Source: Novosphingobium malaysiense
GTDB lineage: Bacteria; Pseudomonadota; Alphaproteobacteria; Sphingomonadales; Sphingomonadaceae
Length of the DNA stretch: 64,000 nt
Direction of reading: 5' to 3'
Assembly (NCBI RefSeq): GCF_000802225.1
Contig: NZ_JTDI01000006.1
Location: 248,001 to 312,000, forward strand
Under the pieces are notes generated by a model. The model had not been told where the DNA came from. It made no database searches and worked only from the letters and a program-made list of their open reading frames with translations. Position 1 is the first letter of the stretch; each line of letters begins with the position of its first letter. The position numbers and the translations under genes are program-made. Of the stretch, positions 60,108 to 64,000 are shown one piece after another.

Positions 60108-60574
60108 AGCGCCACCCATTCTCGCACGCCTGCGGCAATCGCCCCGGTCATCCGCTCCGGCAGCGCGTCGAGCGCGAAGAACCCGGCGTCCACGATTTCG
60201 CGCGCATCCGGCCGCGGCGGCCCGCTCGTGCGGCCAACGATCACGTGCACCTCATTGCGGGCGCCGTACAGGTTTTCGACAAGCATCGTCACTTCCTGCG
60301 CAGTCTCGAGCACGCAACCGGTTTCCTCGCGCAGTTCGCGCGCGGCTGCCGGCAGCGGCGCCTCGCCGGAACGCAGACCGCCGCCGGGCGGCATCCACTT
60401 CCCCGGCCCGTAGGAATGACGCACCAGCAAGACGTGGCCTTGCGGATCGATCGCCAGGACGCGAACGCCGCAAACGGTCGGGCGCCGCAGCTTCCAGAAG
60501 CATCGCCGGGCAAAGTGGGCGAGCCGGTACAGCGCCCGATGCAGCGGCGCGGGCAGCAGTTTCAGCAGAAACAC
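60095..60574 (-). CDS. Nudix hydrolase
   Basis: A 159-residue pyrophosphohydrolase. The Nudix box GGGLRSGEAPLPAAARELREETG fits G-x5-E-x7-REUxEExG with the metal Glu residues. LLVRHSYGPGKWMPPG lies before it. Substrate not predictable. GTG start at 60574; overlaps pgl by 13 bases. Confidence 0.93.
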   Translation of the reverse strand: MFLLKLLPAPLHRALYRLAHFARRCFWKLRRPTVCGVRVLAIDPQGHVLLVRHSYGPGKWMPPGGGLRSGEAPLPAAARELREETGCVLETAQEVTMLVENLYGARNEVHVIVGRTSGPPRPDAREIVDAGFFALDALPERMTGAIAAGVREWVALYRS

Positions 60575-61179
60575 GTCACCTTGTGCCGCGCCGCCTTGAG
60601 CAGGCGAGCGACCGGTAGATCGCTTTCGCCGCGCGCCGCCTGATCGAACACCGCGCGCTTTTCGGCACCGCGGATCACGAACATGATCTCGTCGCTGTCG
60701 GTCAGGGTGGGAATGGTGAGGCTGAGACGGTCGAAAGGCGCTTCGGGCGGCAGTGGATCGGGCGTGAGGCGGCGTACCGCGCGCGGGTCGTCAGGCTTGG
60801 GATCGGTGTTGGGAAAAAGCGAGGCGACGTGCCCGTCCCCGCCCATGCCGAGCCACGCGATGGCGAAATGCGGCGGCCTGGCATCCTCGCTCAGGGGCAT
60901 GATGCGGGCCCCCGCGGGTTCCAGGCGCGTCCGGATCTTGCCGACGTTGCTGGCCGGGTGATCCTCCTCGACAATGCGGTCGTCCCCCGGCCAGACCGAG
61001 ACCCGCTGCCACGGCAGATCTTCCTTCGCCAGCAGGTCGAAGATCGGGAACGGCGTCGAGCCGCCCGGCACGGTCACCGCAATTTCCGGGGCCTGTGCCA
61101 GCGCGGCGCGCAGACGCCCGGCAAACCACGCGGCGATCGCGTCGTCCCGGGCGTCTTCGATAATTTCGAGCCTGCCCAT
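60562..61179 (-). CDS. pgl: 6-phosphogluconolactonase
   Basis: A 205-residue enzyme of the pentose-phosphate and Entner-Doudoroff route that hydrolyses 6-phosphogluconolactone. VTVPGGSTPFPIFDLLA, VSVWPGDDRIVEEDHPASN and LGMGGDGHVASLFPNT are the DevB signatures. ATG 61179 gives the family start; the upstream frame overlaps a purine-rich leader. zwf and edd are not in the window. Confidence 0.94.
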   Translation of the reverse strand: MGRLEIIEDARDDAIAAWFAGRLRAALAQAPEIAVTVPGGSTPFPIFDLLAKEDLPWQRVSVWPGDDRIVEEDHPASNVGKIRTRLEPAGARIMPLSEDARPPHFAIAWLGMGGDGHVASLFPNTDPKPDDPRAVRRLTPDPLPPEAPFDRLSLTIPTLTDSDEIMFVIRGAEKRAVFDQAARGESDLPVARLLKAARHKVTCFC

Positions 61180-61219
61180 GGGGGAGGGTTTACCACTCCC
61201 CCGCCCCTCACGAAATGGC

Positions 61220-61678
61220 TCAGGCAAGAATTTCGCGCAGGAACCACGCGCGTTCCTCGGCCTGGTCGGTCCAGTCGTCGATGATGCCGTCGGTCGCGTT
61301 GTCGCCGGCCTCTCCCGCCAGTTCCTTCGTCGCCTTGAGCGTGGCGACATAGGCGGTATTGTCCTCGAACAGTTCCCTGACCATCGCCATGGCGTCGAGA
61401 CCGGTGTCGTCCTGGTTCTTGATCGTCGTCCTGGCCGCAATCGAGCCGATCGAGGTCAAGGTCTTTCCGCCCAGCTTGCGCACCCGCTCGGCAATAACGT
61501 CGGTAAGCGCGAAGATTTCGGTGGCCTGCGCGTCGAACAGCAGGTGAAGGTCATGAAACTGCGGACCGCGCACGTGCCAGTGGAAGTTCTTGGTCTTCAC
61601 GTAAAGCGCCAGGGTATCGGCCAGAAGACCGTTGAGGCTGTCTATCAGCGCGGCCTTGGAATTGTCCTTGGAAGTCAT
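61220..61678 (-). CDS. dps: Dps family ferritin-like DNA-binding protein
   Basis: A 152-residue dodecameric mini-ferritin that oxidises and stores iron and protects DNA under stress. TKNFHWHVRGPQFHDLHLLFDAQ holds the ferroxidase His/Asp/Glu ligands. DVIAERVRKLGG follows. The N terminus (MTSKDNSKAALIDSL) is short. GGAGGAAAA precedes the ATG. An EcfG-like promoter lies upstream, in line with stress regulation. Confidence 0.96.
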   Translation of the reverse strand: MTSKDNSKAALIDSLNGLLADTLALYVKTKNFHWHVRGPQFHDLHLLFDAQATEIFALTDVIAERVRKLGGKTLTSIGSIAARTTIKNQDDTGLDAMAMVRELFEDNTAYVATLKATKELAGEAGDNATDGIIDDWTDQAEERAWFLREILA

Positions 61679-61724
61679 GGTGCGTTTTCCTCCGTGTGTG
61701 GTTGTGATCTATCTACACATAGGA

Positions 61725-61749
61725 AACGACGATTATAAGAACTGGTTCG
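61725..61749 (-). promoter_or_regulatory. EcfG-like promoter of dps
   Basis: On the minus strand CGAAC (61749-61745), a 16-base spacer and CGTT (61728-61725), one mismatch from GGAAC-N16-CGTT. It lies 47 bases before the dps ATG. Confidence 0.6.
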
Positions 61750-61763
61750 ATCGCTTATACCGA

Positions 61764-62321
61764 TTACAGAATTCCGATTTCCGATAGGAAGATCGTCAGT
61801 GCCACCAGCGACAGCACGCCCCCCACGCCCCGCCGGGTCCACCGCGCAGCGGCCGTATCGAGCAGATGGGGCCAGCCCCACGCGAACGCCACGAGGACGC
61901 CGCCGCCCAGAATACCCGCCGCGCCCGACGCGAGCGGCGCGCCGAAACCCACCCCCATGCCGAACACGAGGAACCGTGCCGCGTCGGTAACCTGGTGCGC
62001 CAGCAGGACCAGCAGCAGCGCTCCCAGAGAATGCGTGGGTTCGCGCGGATTCCGGCGCGGGCGGAGGATCAGCGATTCCAGCCCGGCCAGGGCGAGCGCT
62101 ATCGCGACAAAGATGGTGCGGGCCGGCGGCGGCAACTGCGCCAGCAGGGCAGTGGCCGCCCAGGTTGCAAAGACAGCCGTCGCACCGGCAGACGCCAGCG
62201 CCACGACGAGAATGCCCGGCCGCGGTCCCTGCCGCAGCGCCAGTCCGGCGACGGTCACCTGATCGCGCGCGCCGATCCCCGCCAGCAGGACGGCGATCAG
62301 CGTGAGGTAGAAGGCGGGCAT
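61764..62321 (-). CDS. TMEM165/GDT1-like membrane protein (degenerate motifs)
   Basis: A 185-residue protein with about six hydrophobic segments and an internal two-fold layout: helices near 3-20, 37-58, 66-84 and 105-125, 132-155 and 165-183. The loops AGIGARDQVTVAG and AHQVTDAARFLV sit where GDT1/UPF0016 proteins carry E-x-GD-(K/R)-(T/S). The Glu-x-Gly-Asp core is partly altered, so cation (Mn/Ca) transport is uncertain. The family is a weak call. Confidence 0.6.
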   Translation of the reverse strand: MPAFYLTLIAVLLAGIGARDQVTVAGLALRQGPRPGILVVALASAGATAVFATWAATALLAQLPPPARTIFVAIALALAGLESLILRPRRNPREPTHSLGALLLVLLAHQVTDAARFLVFGMGVGFGAPLASGAAGILGGGVLVAFAWGWPHLLDTAAARWTRRGVGGVLSLVALTIFLSEIGIL

Positions 62322-62356
62322 CGCTCCGGCTCCCGGTCAGGCGCCCGCCGGCATCC

Positions 62357-63109
62357 TCAGCCGACCTTCTGGCAGGCGACGATGGCGGTGATCACATTGG
62401 CGGTATCGCCCGGATCGCGCACGCAGACGGTATCGAGCCCCATGGCCTTGGCGGGATAGTCGTTGCCGCCGGGGAAGATGGCGTCGCCGATGAACAGCAT
62501 GTCGGCTTCGGCCACGCCGCTGTGTTCGGCCAGGCGCTTGAGGCCCCAGGCCTTGTCGACACCGGGCTGGGTCACGTCGACAGAAGTCGCTCCGCCCAGG
62601 TTGATCGAGACGCCGGGCAGGCGCTTGACGAGATCGGCCTGGATGACCTTGCGCTTGGCAAAGTCGGGATCCCACACCTCCTTGGCATGCAGGGGCGCCT
62701 GCTGTCCCAGCGCGGAGAACGTGATCTGGCTGCCGCGGTCCTCGATCCGCTCGCCCCAGGTCTCCTCGGGCGTAAATCCGGTCGCCTCCAGCGCGGCATC
62801 GAAGGCTTCGAGAATTTCGCGCTTCTGCTCGTCGGTGAACAATTCGGCATAGACGGGCGTCCACGCCCCTTCGCGGTGGACATAGAGCTTGGCCCCGCTG
62901 GTAGGCATCATCCACAGGCGCGAAAGGTCGGCATGCCCCGGCAGGCGGCTGGCGACCTGCTTGTCGAACTGCGGCCAGTCGCCGCCGGAAATCACCGCGA
63001 CCTGCGCGACGGTGAGAAGCTGGGCCATGAGATCGGCCATCTCGTCGGTCAACGGCTGCTTGCTCAGCGCCAGGGTCCCGTCGAGATCGAACGCCACGAT
63101 TTTCTTCAT
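62357..63109 (-). CDS. HAD-superfamily phosphatase (Cof/phosphomannomutase-like)
   Basis: A 250-residue HAD hydrolase. Motif I is FDLDGTLALSKQPL (nucleophile Asp near residue 8), motif II VAVISGGDWPQF, and motif IV FIGDAIFPGGNDYPA. It has a C2 cap of the IIB type similar to eukaryotic-type phosphomannomutase or sucrose/trehalose-phosphatase. The substrate may be a sugar phosphate. It diverges from otsB (280 bases), suggesting a sugar-phosphate context. Confidence 0.88.
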   Translation of the reverse strand: MKKIVAFDLDGTLALSKQPLTDEMADLMAQLLTVAQVAVISGGDWPQFDKQVASRLPGHADLSRLWMMPTSGAKLYVHREGAWTPVYAELFTDEQKREILEAFDAALEATGFTPEETWGERIEDRGSQITFSALGQQAPLHAKEVWDPDFAKRKVIQADLVKRLPGVSINLGGATSVDVTQPGVDKAWGLKRLAEHSGVAEADMLFIGDAIFPGGNDYPAKAMGLDTVCVRDPGDTANVITAIVACQKVG

Positions 63110-63389
63110 CAAAAGCCTTTCGCCATTCCTGCAGCGCCGCCGATAGCGCCCACCGATTGCGTCTTCAATTGCCCGGATGTCCCAAGGCCACACTGTTCGT
63201 TTTTGCCACCTAATTCGCAAATGCAAAATTTTTCACAAGATGCTGCGGATTTGGAGGCAAATCGGGAGAACGGTTTTACGGCGTCCCCTTGCGCCTTGCC
63301 GTTCCTTCGCCGCCCGCCCCCTTCGCAACTGCGGCAAAATCGGTTTTCAGGGGTGGCGTTTCGGCATTGAAGGTGCAAGATTGAACGCA

Positions 63390-64000
63390 ATGACCGATAC
63401 TACCGACAGCCTTCCCCGGGTGGAGGACAGTGCGCAGATGCCCGATCTTCCCCCACCGCCACCGCTGCGAATTTCACCGCAGACCGCCCTCTTCCTTGAT
63501 TTCGACGGTACGCTCGTCGACATTGCCGATCACCCCGACGAGGTCGTGGTCGCCCGCTCGCTGCCCGGCCTGATCGAAGCGCTCTCGCGCCGCCTGGAAG
63601 GCAAGCTGGCTCTCGTCAGCGGGCGCTCGCTCGAGGCACTGGAGGCGATGCTGGGGCCGATAGACGTCGCCATGGCCGGATCCCATGGCGGCGAATTCCG
63701 GCCTGCGGGCGGCGGCGAGGTCCATCCGCTCGCCGATCCGCTGCCCGGCGCCGTGGTAGAGACGCTTTCCCGCTTTGCCGAAGCGAACGGCGGGCTGCTG
63801 GTGGAGCCCAAGCCCTTCAGTGTTGCAGTGCATTATCGACGGCACCCCGACGCCAAGGCCGGGCTCCTCGCATGCGCCGGACAGGTCGCCGAGGAGCGCG
63901 GTCTCAAGATGAAACACGGCAAGCAGGTCGTCGAACTCGTCATGCCCGGCTCCGACAAGGGCAGTGCGGTGTCGCGTTTCATGGACCTTGCGGAGTTTGC
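63390..64000 (+). CDS. otsB: Trehalose-6-phosphate phosphatase, 5' part
   Basis: The first 203 codons of a HAD phosphatase; the gene runs off the window. ALFLDFDGTLVDIADHPDEV is motif I, LALVSGRSLEALEAMLG motif II and LVEPKPFSVAVHYRRHPDAK the OtsB-type cap region. It dephosphorylates trehalose-6-phosphate to trehalose, an osmoprotectant. ATG 63390 has no strong ribosome site but begins the family-like N terminus after a short Pro-rich tail. Confidence 0.9.
   Translation, partial: MTDTTDSLPRVEDSAQMPDLPPPPPLRISPQTALFLDFDGTLVDIADHPDEVVVARSLPGLIEALSRRLEGKLALVSGRSLEALEAMLGPIDVAMAGSHGGEFRPAGGGEVHPLADPLPGAVVETLSRFAEANGGLLVEPKPFSVAVHYRRHPDAKAGLLACAGQVAEERGLKMKHGKQVVELVMPGSDKGSAVSRFMDLAEF

Noticed and set aside
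61700..61730. OxyR-like box before dps (CTAT ... ATAG)
   Set aside because: CTATCTACACATAG has a 6-base spacer instead of 7 and only half of the tetrad; not convincing.

Overview
The window is a GC-rich, gene-dense chromosomal segment that looks like a member of the Sphingomonadales (a Novosphingobium/Sphingobium-like alphaproteobacterium). I infer this from the protein set: Usg, an alphaproteobacterial SspB, a single bifunctional Rsh, several sphingomonad-type small proteins, a crtY-crtI-crtB carotenoid cluster, and GGAAC-N16/17-CGTT promoters typical of the alphaproteobacterial EcfG general stress sigma factor. I see no phage, insertion sequence, integrase or CRISPR array. The genus is an inference, not something the sequence proves.

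Layout. 1-1353: the tail of a TonB-dependent receptor and a translationally coupled PepSY membrane protein (iron uptake). 1479-4284: a usg operon diverging from groES-groEL, with a CIRCE operator in the groES leader and a strong terminator after groEL. 4670-7301: SRPBCC protein, zinc alcohol dehydrogenase and SDR in one tight operon. 7734-7824: tRNA-Ser(GGA). 7902-19999: cyclophilin, DUF1905, rsh, PilZ, MHS transporter, hemF, pdeM, infC (apparent AUA start), a peptidase/TPR protein, a DASS transporter and a J-domain protein. 20085-24648: the complete tol-pal operon (ybgC-tolQRAB-pal). 24762-28818: a histidine cluster (hisB-hisH-hisA-membrane protein-hisF, then a tiny PEP-CTERM protein, hisE and a HIT protein).

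28991-32786: sspB, gmk, dapD and two paralogous one-helix membrane microproteins, each behind an EcfG-type promoter. 33076-37536: SRPBCC, LLM oxidoreductase, GMC oxidoreductase, TIM-barrel isomerase/epimerase and cupin, perhaps a small catabolic module. 37601-44571: potassium channel, Rieske protein, envelope proteins and small enzymes. 44939-51774: a DUF2726 protein, thiC with its TPP riboswitch, an SRAP protein lacking its catalytic cysteine, a PhnA-like protein without the zinc ribbon, a UDG-family protein, a membrane protein/winged-helix regulator pair behind two perfect operator palindromes, and MipA. 51859-57355: the carotenoid cluster, containing a LOG phosphoribohydrolase and a conserved hypothetical. 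57371-64000: MFS exporter, dinB, Nudix, pgl, dps (EcfG-like promoter), a GDT1-like membrane protein, a HAD phosphatase and the start of otsB.

Most of the window is ordinary housekeeping. The features most worth a second look are the EcfG-controlled microprotein pair, the AUA start of infC, the autoregulated-looking membrane protein/regulator pair at 50056-50935, the almost insert-free PEP-CTERM protein inside the histidine cluster, the Cys2-less SRAP protein, and a shared TGACAC inverted repeat at 13.7 and 44.1 kb.
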